Assembly: GCA_023230525.1 (NCBI GenBank) | Contig: JALNXE010000011.1 | Coordinates: 1-64,000 of the forward strand | Length of the DNA: 64,000 nucleotides | Reading direction: 5' to 3' | Source of the DNA: Desulfobulbaceae bacterium | Lineage (GTDB): Bacteria > Desulfobacterota > Desulfobulbia > Desulfobulbales > SURF-16 | Part shown: positions 35,694 through 44,043 of the stretch, in pieces | Layout of the letters: each line of letters starts with the position of its first letter | Position numbering within the stretch: position 1 is the first letter of the stretch | Position numbers and translations under genes: made by a program | The notes under the pieces: generated by a model | Databases searched by the model: none | Told to the model about the DNA's origin: nothing | What the model saw: only the letters and a program-made list of their open reading frames with translations

Positions 35694-38600
35694 ATGGAAA
35701 TCAGCAGGAGAGGATTTTTATCCATGTCCGGCGCCATTGGATCGGGGGTGGCTCTATCCACACTCGGCCTGGACCTGACTGCCCTGAAGGCGCATGCCGC
35801 GGAAGTGACCAAGATGGACCGTCTGCGCACGGCCAAACAGACGACCACCATCTGCTGTTACTGTTCCGTCGGCTGCGGCCTGATCTGCAGCACCGACAAA
35901 CTTACCGGGAAAATCTTCAACATCGAAGGCGACCCGGACCATCCCATCAACGAAGGATCGCTGTGCTCCAAGGGAGCGGGCCTTTTCGGGCTGACCGAGG
36001 CCAACGAACACCGCCTGCGCAAGGTACATTACCGGGCGCCGAAGAGCGACAAGTGGGAGGAAAAGGACTGGGATTGGACGCTGAAGAGAATCGCCCGCCT
36101 GGTCAAGGATGCCCGGGATAAGGACTTTATCACCCGCAATGCCAAGGATCAGGAAGTGAACCGGGTGGAGACCATCGGCCATCTCGGCACCTCGAACATC
36201 AACAACGAAGAATGCTGGCTGCTCAGCATGTCCTGCCGGGCCATGGGGCTGGTCTACATCGACCACCAGGCCCGCGTCTGACACAGCCCCTCTGTTGCGG
36301 CTCTGGGAGAGTCGTTCGGTCGGGGTTCGATGACAAACCATTACATTGATTTAAAAAACAGTGACTGCATCCTCATCATGGGCAGTAACGCGGCGGAGCA
36401 TCATCCCATCGCCTTCAAATGGATCCTGCGCGCCAAAGAGGAAAGAAATGCCCGGATCGTCCATGTCGATCCGCGCTACACCAGAACTTCAGCCCGCTGC
36501 GATTACCATGTCCCCCTACGCTCGGGCACGGATATCGCCTTTCTCGGCGGTATGATCAAATATATTATCGAGAACAATCTCATCCAGGAAGAGTACGTCA
36601 AGCATTATACCAACGCAGCGATGCTGGTCAATCCGACCTACGAATTCAAGGATGGGCTCTTTTCCGGATTCGACAAGGAAAAAGGGCAGTACAACAAAGA
36701 CTCCTGGACCCTGGAAAAAGACGAAAAGGGTATCCCCGTCCAAGACCTGACCCTGGAAAATCCCCGTTGCGTCTACCAGATGCTGAAACAGCATTACTCC
36801 CGCTACACCCTGGACAAGGTTTCTTCCGTCACGGGCGTTTCCAAGGAAAATCTGCTCAAGGTCTATAACGAATACGCCGCAACAGGCGCCAGGGACAAGG
36901 CGGGCACCATCTGCTACGCCCTGGGCTGGACCCACCATACGGTGGGCAGCCAGAATATCCGCACCATGTCCATCATCCAGCTGCTGCTGGGCAACATCGG
37001 CATCTGCGGCGGCGGGGTCAACGCCCTGCGCGGCGAGCCGAACGTGCAGGGTTCGACGGACATGTGCATTCTTTATAATCTCCTTCCCGGTTATCTGAAA
37101 ATGCCATCCGGTTCACTGGATACCCTGGCGAAGTATATGGAGAAGTATACCACCAAGACCAGCGCCCCCCAGTCGGCCAACTGGTATCAGAATTATCCGA
37201 AATACACCGTCAGTTTCCTTAAATCCTTTTTCGGGGACAAGGCCGTGCCGGAAAACGACTTCGGTTACTCCTGGCTGCCCAAAATAGACGACGGCAAGCA
37301 TTACTCGCTGATGCACCTGTTCGACAAGATGTACGAGGGCGGCATCAAGGGGATGTTCGCCTATGGCACCAACCCGGCCTGCAGCGCCCCGAATACGACC
37401 AAGACCCGCAAGGCCCTGGAAAAGCTGAACTGGCTGGTCTGCGTCAATATCTTTGACAACGAAACCTCCTCCTTCTGGAAAGGGCCGGGCGTTGATCCCC
37501 ACAAAAACGAAACCGAGGTGTTCCTCCTGCCCGCGGCGGCCAGCCCGGAAAAGGAGGGCAGCCAAAGCAACAGCGGCCGCTGGATCCAGTGGAAGAACAA
37601 GGCCGGCAACCCTCCTGAAGACGCCATGTCGGACGGCGACATCACCATGCGCATCATGGATGCCGTGCGCGAGCTTTATGCCAAGGAAGGCGGCGTGTTT
37701 CCGGAACCCATCCTCAACCTGAAATGGGATTACCGGGACCCCAAGGGTAAATTTGACGTGCTGAAGACCTCCAAACAGATCAACGGTTACTTTGTCAAAG
37801 AGGTGGTCATTGAAGACGCGGCCAAGGGCACCAAGGAGATCAATCCGAAAGGTGATCTGGTACCGACCTTCGGCAAGCTGATGGCCGACGGCTCCACCTC
37901 CTGCGGCTGCTGGGTCATGTCGGGCAGCTTCGACCAGAAGGGAGAAAACAAGATGGCCAAGCGCGGCAAGGCAGACCCCACCGGGCTCGGCCTCTACCCC
38001 GACTGGTCCTATGCCTGGCCCCTGAACCGGCGGATCATTTACAACCGGGCCTCCTGCGATCTCACCGGCAAGCCTTTCAATCCCAAGATGAAACTGCTGG
38101 AGTGGACGGGTGACAAGTGGGTCGGCGATGTGGCCGACGGCCCCTGGCCGCCGGTGGCTGATCTGGAAAAAGGCAAGCTGCCCTTTATCATGAAGCCGGA
38201 CGGCGTGGCCTCGATCTTCGGGGCCGGCATGGTCGAGGGCCCCTTCCCGGAGCACTATGAACCCCTGGAAGGGCCCCTGACGCAGAATCCTCTGTCCGGC
38301 CAGCTGGTCAATCCGACCATCACCATCTTCAAAAGCGATCTGGACAAGGTCGCCAATGCGGACCAGAAGTATCCCTTTGTCTGCACGAGCTATTCCGCCA
38401 CGGAACACTGGTGCACCGGTGCCCTCACCCGCTGGCAGCCCTGGCTTTCCGAGATGCAGCCCGAGGCTTATGTGGAGGTGGGCGAGAAACTGGCAGGGCA
38501 ACTGGGGATCAAAAACGGCGAACGGGTCAACGTGACTTCCATCCGGGGAAGCGTCAAGTGTGTGGCCATGGTCACCAAACGTTTCCAGCCGTTTATCGTG

Positions 38601-38762
38601 GAGGGCAAGGTTGTGCATCAGGTAGGGCTGCCATTTAACTACGGCTGGCTCTACCCGGAAGATTCCGGCGATTCGGCCAATTTTCTGACCATAGCCGTCG
38701 GTTGCCCTAATACCTTTTGCCCCGAGTATAAGGCATTCATGGTTAACATCGCTAAGATATAG
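35694..38762 (+). CDS. fdnG: Formate dehydrogenase catalytic subunit, selenocysteine-containing
   Basis: One 1022-residue selenoprotein read through an in-frame UGA at 36279-36281 (Sec196). The flanking residues, DHQARV-Sec-HSPSVAALGESFGRG, are the invariant active-site context of Mo/W-bis-MGD formate dehydrogenases. A twin-arginine signal (SRRGFLSMSGAIG) sends the folded enzyme to the periplasm. The N-terminal [4Fe-4S] site is CCYCSVGCGLIC, ending at SLCSKG. The C-terminal part carries the molydopterin dinucleotide-binding domain. It oxidises formate to CO2 and passes electrons to the Fe-S subunit. AGGAGG precedes the start. An automatic caller would split it into two genes at the UGA. Confidence 0.96.
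36282..36325 (+). promoter_or_regulatory. Bacterial SECIS element (within fdnG)
   Basis: Immediately after the UGA, CTCT (36290-36293) pairs with AGAG (36308-36311) and exposes a GGCTCT loop comparable to the GGUCU loop of E. coli fdhF. The stem is short, so the exact fold is uncertain. SelB would bind here. Confidence 0.6.
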
Positions 38763-38775
38763 GGGGATTAAGGAT

Positions 38776-39576
38776 ATGAACGGATTAGAACTCGTAAAGT
38801 TAATTGATATTTCCCGCTGCACCGCCTGCCGCGGCTGCCAGGTCGCCTGCAAGCAGTGGAACGAATTGCCGGCCTCCAAGACCCGCAACACCGGCAGCTA
38901 CCAGAACCCGCCGGATCTGCAGTGGAACACCTGGACGCTGATCCGCTTCCAGGAGTATGTCGATCAGAAGGGTACGCTGAAATGGCTGTTCCGCAAGGAT
39001 GGCTGCATGCACTGCACCGATGCGGCCTGCGTCAAGGTCTGTCCCACCGAAGCCCTGTATCACACGGATTTCGGCTCCGTGGGCATCAACTATGACCGCT
39101 GCATCGGCTGCAAGGAATGCATCACCGCCTGTCCTTTCGGAGTGCCGAAATTTAACAGCGCGACCAACAAGATCTACAAATGCGACCTCTGCCAGACCAG
39201 GCTCCGGGCGAATCAGCCCCCGGCCTGCGTTCTCTCCTGCCCCACTGGCGCGCTGCAGATCGGCGCCAAGGACGCGATGCTCAAGAAGGCCTATCAGCGC
39301 GCCAAGGAACTGGGCGGCGACGCGGCGGTGTATGGCGACAAGTTTGTCGGCGGCACCCACGTGATCTACGTGCTGCCGGAAAAAGCAGCGGTTTATGACA
39401 AACTGCCGGAGAAGCCGGCTGTGCCCCTGTCCATCATTGCCTGGAAGGATGTCCTGAAGCCAATGGGGCTTATTGCCACCGGCGGCGTGGTGGCCGGAGT
39501 GTTCCTCCACTACATCACGCATGGGCCGAAGAATCCGGATGAGGGAAATGGCAACGAAAAAGGGGGTGAGATATGA
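38776..39576 (+). CDS. fdnH: Formate dehydrogenase iron-sulfur (beta) subunit
   Basis: A 266-residue ferredoxin-like subunit with four Cys clusters for [4Fe-4S] centres: CTACRGCQVACKQW, CMHCTDAACVKVC, CIGCKECITACPFG and CDLCQ...CVLSCP. A single C-terminal transmembrane helix (LIATGGVVAGVFLHYI) anchors it, as in E. coli FdnH. It relays electrons from FdnG to the cytochrome b subunit. It starts 13 bases after fdnG and overlaps fdnI by four bases. Confidence 0.95.
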   Translation: MNGLELVKLIDISRCTACRGCQVACKQWNELPASKTRNTGSYQNPPDLQWNTWTLIRFQEYVDQKGTLKWLFRKDGCMHCTDAACVKVCPTEALYHTDFGSVGINYDRCIGCKECITACPFGVPKFNSATNKIYKCDLCQTRLRANQPPACVLSCPTGALQIGAKDAMLKKAYQRAKELGGDAAVYGDKFVGGTHVIYVLPEKAAVYDKLPEKPAVPLSIIAWKDVLKPMGLIATGGVVAGVFLHYITHGPKNPDEGNGNEKGGEI

Positions 39577-40235
39577 AAAAAGACATGATAAAGGCAAGCA
39601 GCGCGTTTGAACGCGTCGTTCACTGGAGCATGGCGCTGTTCTGCCTCCTCCTCTGTATCACCGGCATGGGGATGATGTATCATTCCCTTAATTTCATCGG
39701 CGAGCTCATGGGCGGCATGATCGTGCTGAAATACGTGCATAACTTCAGCGGGCTATTCTTCGGGGTGTCCCTGTTGTTTGCCTTCGGCATGTGGTGGAAG
39801 GAAGCCGGGCTTTTTTCCTTTCCCGAGGATCTGCAATGGCTCAAGGCCTTCGGCGGCTATCTGTGGCGGGTCGATAAGATGCCCGAGGTCGGCAAGTACA
39901 ATTTCGGACAGAAAATCTTTTTCCTGGTGGTGGCGGGTTACGGGATGATCATGGTTGTTTCCGGATTGATCATGTGGTTCCCCTTAAGCTTCTCGACCGG
40001 CCTGGTGCGGATCATGTTTGTCCTCCATGCCCTGGGTTTTGTCCTGATCCTGCCCTTTTTCTTTATCCATCTGTACATGGCAACCATTGGCGTACCTGGC
40101 TCCGCCCCGGCCATGCTCACCGGCTGGGTGACCAGGGCCTGGTTGAAAAATCAGCACCCCAAATGGCTGAAAGAAATGGAGAAAGACGGAACACTGGTGG
40201 TCTATGACGAGGAGAAGCAGCGTGGACATCACTGA
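39573..40235 (+). CDS. fdnI: Formate dehydrogenase cytochrome b556 (gamma) subunit
   Basis: A 220-residue membrane protein with four hydrophobic segments (about 17-40, 52-75, 113-135, 148-170). Haem-ligand histidines are in ERVVHWSMA, YVHNFSG and FIHLYMATIG. It oxidises or reduces quinone at the membrane. It is translationally coupled (ATGA) to fdnH, completing an fdnGHI-type operon. A direct quinone-linked enzyme is implied, as opposed to the soluble cytochrome c-linked type. Confidence 0.93.
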   Translation: MKKDMIKASSAFERVVHWSMALFCLLLCITGMGMMYHSLNFIGELMGGMIVLKYVHNFSGLFFGVSLLFAFGMWWKEAGLFSFPEDLQWLKAFGGYLWRVDKMPEVGKYNFGQKIFFLVVAGYGMIMVVSGLIMWFPLSFSTGLVRIMFVLHALGFVLILPFFFIHLYMATIGVPGSAPAMLTGWVTRAWLKNQHPKWLKEMEKDGTLVVYDEEKQRGHH

Positions 40236-40374
40236 TGCAGACCCCATTGCCGGGATAAACCCGAAAAAAGGCCTGTAACGTTTTTCATTCCTCAGCAACC
40301 GGGGCGTGCCTCAAACGCGCTCCGGTTCCTCCCTTATTACTTCCTCCATCCACAAATTAAAAGGTTGCCGCACC

Positions 40375-41250
40375 ATGGGAAAAAACAACAACGAGATATC
40401 TGCCGTAAACCGGGATATTGACCAGATCATTGAGCAGAAACCATACATCGCGGCCATGCTCGATGCCTTCCGCCCCATTATCCTGGAAAAAAACCGCCTG
40501 CTGCGGGAAATGGCGGACAGCAGGACAACCTTGGCGGTTGACGAGGTAAAATACCGGGGGGGCATTCCCCTGATCCGGCAGTGCCGGCTTTTCTTCCCCG
40601 AGGACCCCTGGCAGGAAATGGCCCTGGCGGTCACCGGCGCAATCCGGACAGGCTTTCCCCATCTTGCCGGGGACATGGAACGCCTGGCGGAACAGCTCAA
40701 GGGCGGCCTGGTTGACCCTTACGATTATTTCCGCTCTTCCGCGGACCCTGACGAGAACCAGATCAAGGCCTGGGCGGAGAAAATCCCGATTGATCCCGGC
40801 GCATTGCGCTTCTTTATCAGCATCATGGCCAGGATCATCCTGACCAAGCGGGCCAGGGAGGCGGCCGCAGCAATTGCCCCTCTTCCCTGGGACAAGGGCT
40901 ACTGCCCCGTCTGCGGCAGCTTTCCCATGCTGGCCGTGACAAGAGAAAAGGGGCAGAAATGGCTCCAGTGTTCGCAGTGCAGCCATGAGTGGCTGTTCCC
41001 CCGGCTAAGGTGCCCATCCTGTGACCATGAGAATCCGCAGGAAACAAACTACCAGTATGTCGACAACGAAAAGAATGAGCAGGCCTTTACCTGCGGCAAA
41101 TGCCGGAAATATCTGATCACCATCAACCGGCCGGCCAATCTGGAAAAAAGCGATCTGGACATCACGGCAATCAGCCTTGCCCACCTGGATCTGCTTTTGC
41201 AAAACCAAGGTTTCACGCCCATGGCGGTGTGCGCCTGGAACACCTTTTAG
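40375..41250 (+). CDS. fdhE: Formate dehydrogenase accessory protein FdhE
   Basis: A 291-residue protein with the FdhE zinc/iron ribbon: GYCPVCGSFPMLAV, WLQCSQCSHEWLFPRLRCPSCD, TCGKCRKYLITI. FdhE binds the exported formate dehydrogenase as a proofreading chaperone in the Tat pathway. It directly follows fdnGHI, 139 bases after fdnI. The ATG at 40375 (MGKNNNEIS) is preferred over one 23 codons upstream, although its ribosome-binding site (AAAAGG) is distant. N-terminal 160 residues are helical. Confidence 0.93.
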   Translation: MGKNNNEISAVNRDIDQIIEQKPYIAAMLDAFRPIILEKNRLLREMADSRTTLAVDEVKYRGGIPLIRQCRLFFPEDPWQEMALAVTGAIRTGFPHLAGDMERLAEQLKGGLVDPYDYFRSSADPDENQIKAWAEKIPIDPGALRFFISIMARIILTKRAREAAAAIAPLPWDKGYCPVCGSFPMLAVTREKGQKWLQCSQCSHEWLFPRLRCPSCDHENPQETNYQYVDNEKNEQAFTCGKCRKYLITINRPANLEKSDLDITAISLAHLDLLLQNQGFTPMAVCAWNTF

Positions 41251-41441
41251 CTCCATGCCCGGCCTGAAAACCCTTGGCGCGCCTATCATTCAACGCCATC
41301 CTGTGCGTGATCGCGACAAGGCCTGGAACATCTGGTGCCGCTTGGAAATCTAACTGTTGCAGTTCAGCGCCGACTCTGCTAATAATCAGCAATCATCTGA
41401 CGAATTCACTATGGGTCTCTTCACGTTTTTGAGGATTTTCC

Positions 41442-42098
41442 ATGCCCCAGATAGTTACTTTTATCGGCTGGCACAACAGCGGCAAAACCACCCTGGCCAC
41501 CCAGGTGGTGCAACATCTCAAAGATGACGGCTACCGGGTCGCGGTCATCAAATCAAGCAAGGAGACCGGCCTCACCTTTGATAAGCCGGGCAGCGACACC
41601 GATAAACACCGGCAGGCGGGCGCCGATTCCATCCTCTTTGTCGCCCCTGACCAGATGGTGCTGATGGCCAAAAACAGCAATCTGCCCCTCACCACCCTTG
41701 CCCACCGCTATTTCCCGGAGGCGGACATTGTCATCGGCGAAGGGTTCAAGAGGGCGGACCATGTCGCCAAGATCGAGGTGATCCGCGACGCCGGGGAGTT
41801 GCTGCGCAGCCAGGTGACCGGCGTCATCGCCGTGGCCACCGACCAGAATATTGCCGGCGACTATATCTTCCGCTTGGATGAAAGCCGCGCCATCGCCTCT
41901 TTTATCGAAAAACGCTTTCTGCCGGATGCCGGGAAAGATGAGGGGAAACTCTCCCTGCTGGTCAACGGCGCCACAATCCCTCTCTCGGAATCCGGGCAAG
42001 ACGCCCTGACCGGCATGGTCAGCGATTTTATCAAATCCCTCCAGGCCACTGACGACGTGCAGGAGATCGAACTGCGCATCAAGCTCAAGCGACCGTAA
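41442..42098 (+). CDS. mobB: Molybdopterin-guanine dinucleotide biosynthesis protein B (MobB)
   Basis: A 218-residue P-loop GTPase: GWHNSGKTTLATQVV as Walker A, DTDKHRQAGADSILF and DIVIGEGFKRADHVAKIEV as family signatures. The first 160 residues are MobB; the last 55 resemble a short extra tail. It assists conversion of MPT to bis-MGD, the cofactor of the formate dehydrogenase upstream, so the operon covers enzyme, chaperone and cofactor. No mobA is in the window. Confidence 0.92.
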   Translation: MPQIVTFIGWHNSGKTTLATQVVQHLKDDGYRVAVIKSSKETGLTFDKPGSDTDKHRQAGADSILFVAPDQMVLMAKNSNLPLTTLAHRYFPEADIVIGEGFKRADHVAKIEVIRDAGELLRSQVTGVIAVATDQNIAGDYIFRLDESRAIASFIEKRFLPDAGKDEGKLSLLVNGATIPLSESGQDALTGMVSDFIKSLQATDDVQEIELRIKLKRP

Positions 42099-42293
42099 TC
42101 ATCTTCCAGCCAATGGCTTGTTCCTCGTCCTGTCATTCCGGTTTTTCCGCAAGGGAGGAGCTGATCGCCCGCCGGCCGGATAAGGAAAATGATAGGAATA
42201 AAAGACGGAGCCGGGTATAAAACCTTTGCGGGAAGAAATTTCTGCCGGCCCCGGCAGCCGCGCCGGTAAGAAAAATGTGGAACGGGAGACAGC

Positions 42294-42644
42294 ATGGCAA
42301 CAGAAGAGAAGCATGGCTTTGAAAACGCATATTCCGACAAAGGGTTCTGGGGCAAAGTCATCACCCATGCCAAGACTGCCGGCAGAGAGGTCATTGAAAA
42401 GGCTTTGTGGCTTTATTTTGCGGCGCAGAATCCTGCCACCCCGGCCTGGGCCAGAAGTGTCATCTACGGCGCCCTCGGTTACTTTATTTTTCCGCTTGAC
42501 GCCATAGCCGACATCACCCCTGTCGTCGGCTATGTCGATGACCTGGGGGTGCTGGCGGCTGCGGTGGCAATCGTGGTGCTATTCATCAACAAGGAAGTCA
42601 AGGAAAAGGCCGCGCTCAAGATGAAGGACTGGTTCGGCCGCTGA
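42294..42644 (+). CDS. YkvA-family (DUF1232) membrane protein
   Basis: A 116-residue protein. The DUF1232 signature is clear: RSVIYGALGYFIFPLDAIADITPVVGYVDDLGVLAAAVAIVV, split over two hydrophobic segments. The N-terminal 45 residues are charged. GGAACGGGAG is close to the ATG. The family's role is unknown. It is not obviously part of the formate dehydrogenase operon, being 195 bases downstream. Confidence 0.88.
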   Translation: MATEEKHGFENAYSDKGFWGKVITHAKTAGREVIEKALWLYFAAQNPATPAWARSVIYGALGYFIFPLDAIADITPVVGYVDDLGVLAAAVAIVVLFINKEVKEKAALKMKDWFGR

Positions 42645-42730
42645 CCCGCGTGGCGCGGGCCGAGCATCCAGAACACACTCAAGGCTCTATCAGCCGCTCT
42701 GCTTGTCCCACATCATCATTTTTATATTTT

Positions 42731-42759
42731 TTGCACAATTATTTTGAGTGATGTAGAAT
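42731..42759 (+). promoter_or_regulatory. Sigma-70-type promoter of the envelope protein pair
   Basis: TTGCAC (42731-42736) and TAGAAT (42754-42759), spacer 17 bases, 83 bases before the ATG of the next gene. Confidence 0.65.
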
Positions 42760-42842
42760 AGAACCTTCCCCGGTTGGATAGGATTCATCCTTTTGCGCAG
42801 CAGCTGCCGTCGGGCAGAACTGCTCCTTTGAGGAGGACGACG

Positions 42843-43217
42843 ATGAACTGGAAAAAAATGACGATGACGGTTGCGGTTTTCCTGATGGGACTCAGCATGA
42901 CCCAGGCTGCCCTGGCTCATCGGCACAGCCACGGCTGGCACGGCAATGTCGGCATCTACCTTGCCCCTCCCCTGCTGGGCTGGCGGTATTATCCCCCGCC
43001 TTATTACTACCCCCCGGCCTATTATTATCCGCCGCCTCCTGTTTACGTACCCCCTCCCCAGCCTCCGGTCTATATTGAGCGCCCCCCGGCTGAACCGGTC
43101 GAACCTCCGCAAGCATACTGGTACTACTGCACCGATCCGGAGGGATACTATCCCACGGTCAAGGAGTGCCCAGGGGGATGGCTGAAGGTTCTTCCCCAAA
43201 CCGAACAGACCCCATGA
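42843..43217 (+). CDS. Proline/tyrosine-rich exported protein
   Basis: A 124-residue exported protein. Signal peptide to about residue 26 (ending QAALA), a His-rich start, then a Pro/Tyr-rich stretch (YYPPPYYYPPAYYYPPPPVY) and a C-terminal motif YYCTDPEGYYPTVKECPGGW, conserved at the end of similar envelope proteins, with two Cys probably paired. GAGGAGGACG precedes the ATG. It is followed 16 bases on by a glycine-zipper lipoprotein gene under the same promoter. Function unknown; an envelope or outer-membrane-associated role is likely. Confidence 0.8.
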   Translation: MNWKKMTMTVAVFLMGLSMTQAALAHRHSHGWHGNVGIYLAPPLLGWRYYPPPYYYPPAYYYPPPPVYVPPPQPPVYIERPPAEPVEPPQAYWYYCTDPEGYYPTVKECPGGWLKVLPQTEQTP

Positions 43218-43233
43218 CCAGGAGGATAAAGAC

Positions 43234-43809
43234 ATGACCTCCGCGACCTTGAAATGGCTTCCGCTTTCCATGCTGCTCCTCCTGCTGGGAGGGTGCGCCA
43301 CCATGCCCACCGGTCCATCGGTGATGGTGTATCCCGGGACCGGCAAAACGTTTGATCAGTTCCGCTACGATGACATGAGGTGCAGACAGTTTGCCCTTGA
43401 GTATGTGGGGGGCGCCTCCCCCAGCCAGAACGCCACCCAGAGCGGGGTAGCCAGCGCCGTGACCGGCACTGCGGTGGGCGCTGCGGCCGGCGCCTTGATA
43501 GGTGGGCATGAGGGGGCCGCCGTCGGGGCCGGTACGGGTCTGCTGGTTGGCACCATGGCCGGGACCGAGACCGCGCAAACCTCCGCCTATTACAGCCAGC
43601 AGCAGTATGATAATGCCTATATTCAGTGCATGTATGCCAACGGCCACCTTGTTCCCATGGCTGGCCGTTTCCAGATGAACAACACATGGCAGAGATCGGA
43701 AGAAACACAACCAGCGCCCACCCCGGCGCCTGTTTCCCCGCCGCCGCCAGGCTATAAAATCCCGCCGCCCCCGCCCGGCCCCCCTCCTTCCCCGCCGCCG
43801 GGGATGTGA
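43234..43809 (+). CDS. Glycine-zipper lipoprotein
   Basis: A 191-residue lipoprotein: lipobox LGGC (Cys about 21), a segment with conserved Cys (DDMRCRQFALEYV), a glycine-zipper hydrophobic hairpin (TAVGAAAGALIGG, then GAGTGLLVGTMAG), and a Pro-rich C-terminal tail. Glycine-zipper proteins of this type insert in the outer membrane and are often stress-related. It is coupled to the Pro/Tyr-rich protein gene and has a good GGAGGA site. Confidence 0.85.
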   Translation: MTSATLKWLPLSMLLLLLGGCATMPTGPSVMVYPGTGKTFDQFRYDDMRCRQFALEYVGGASPSQNATQSGVASAVTGTAVGAAAGALIGGHEGAAVGAGTGLLVGTMAGTETAQTSAYYSQQQYDNAYIQCMYANGHLVPMAGRFQMNNTWQRSEETQPAPTPAPVSPPPPGYKIPPPPPGPPPSPPPGM

Positions 43810-44043
43810 CCACAAACCGGCAATAGAGAACGGCAGCGACAAGGATCAGCCTTATAATCGCCATGCATCGAGTTGGATTTGCCCGCCATGCCGGGCAAAC
43901 AAAAAAAAGCCGAGTCAGATAATGCCGACGTTTGTATAGCGACCCAAGCGCCCGGTTCCAGGCAAAAGGTTCTGGATATTTTTGCCAGAAGTGAGGACAA
44001 TGGGCGACAATCTGCACGATAATAACCATCCACGTGCCATCGC

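Noticed and set aside
36330..38762. Separate formate dehydrogenase gene starting at 36330
   Set aside because: It is the downstream half of one selenoprotein; the UGA at 36279-36281 is in the conserved Sec context and frame continues.
37113..38891. 592-residue minus-strand frame
   Set aside because: Antisense shadow of fdnG; no family features and GC-driven codon bias explains the open frame.
43881..43911. Hairpin TTTGCCCG/CGGGCAAA followed by an A-run as a terminator
   Set aside because: On neither strand is the stem followed by T residues, so it is not an intrinsic terminator.
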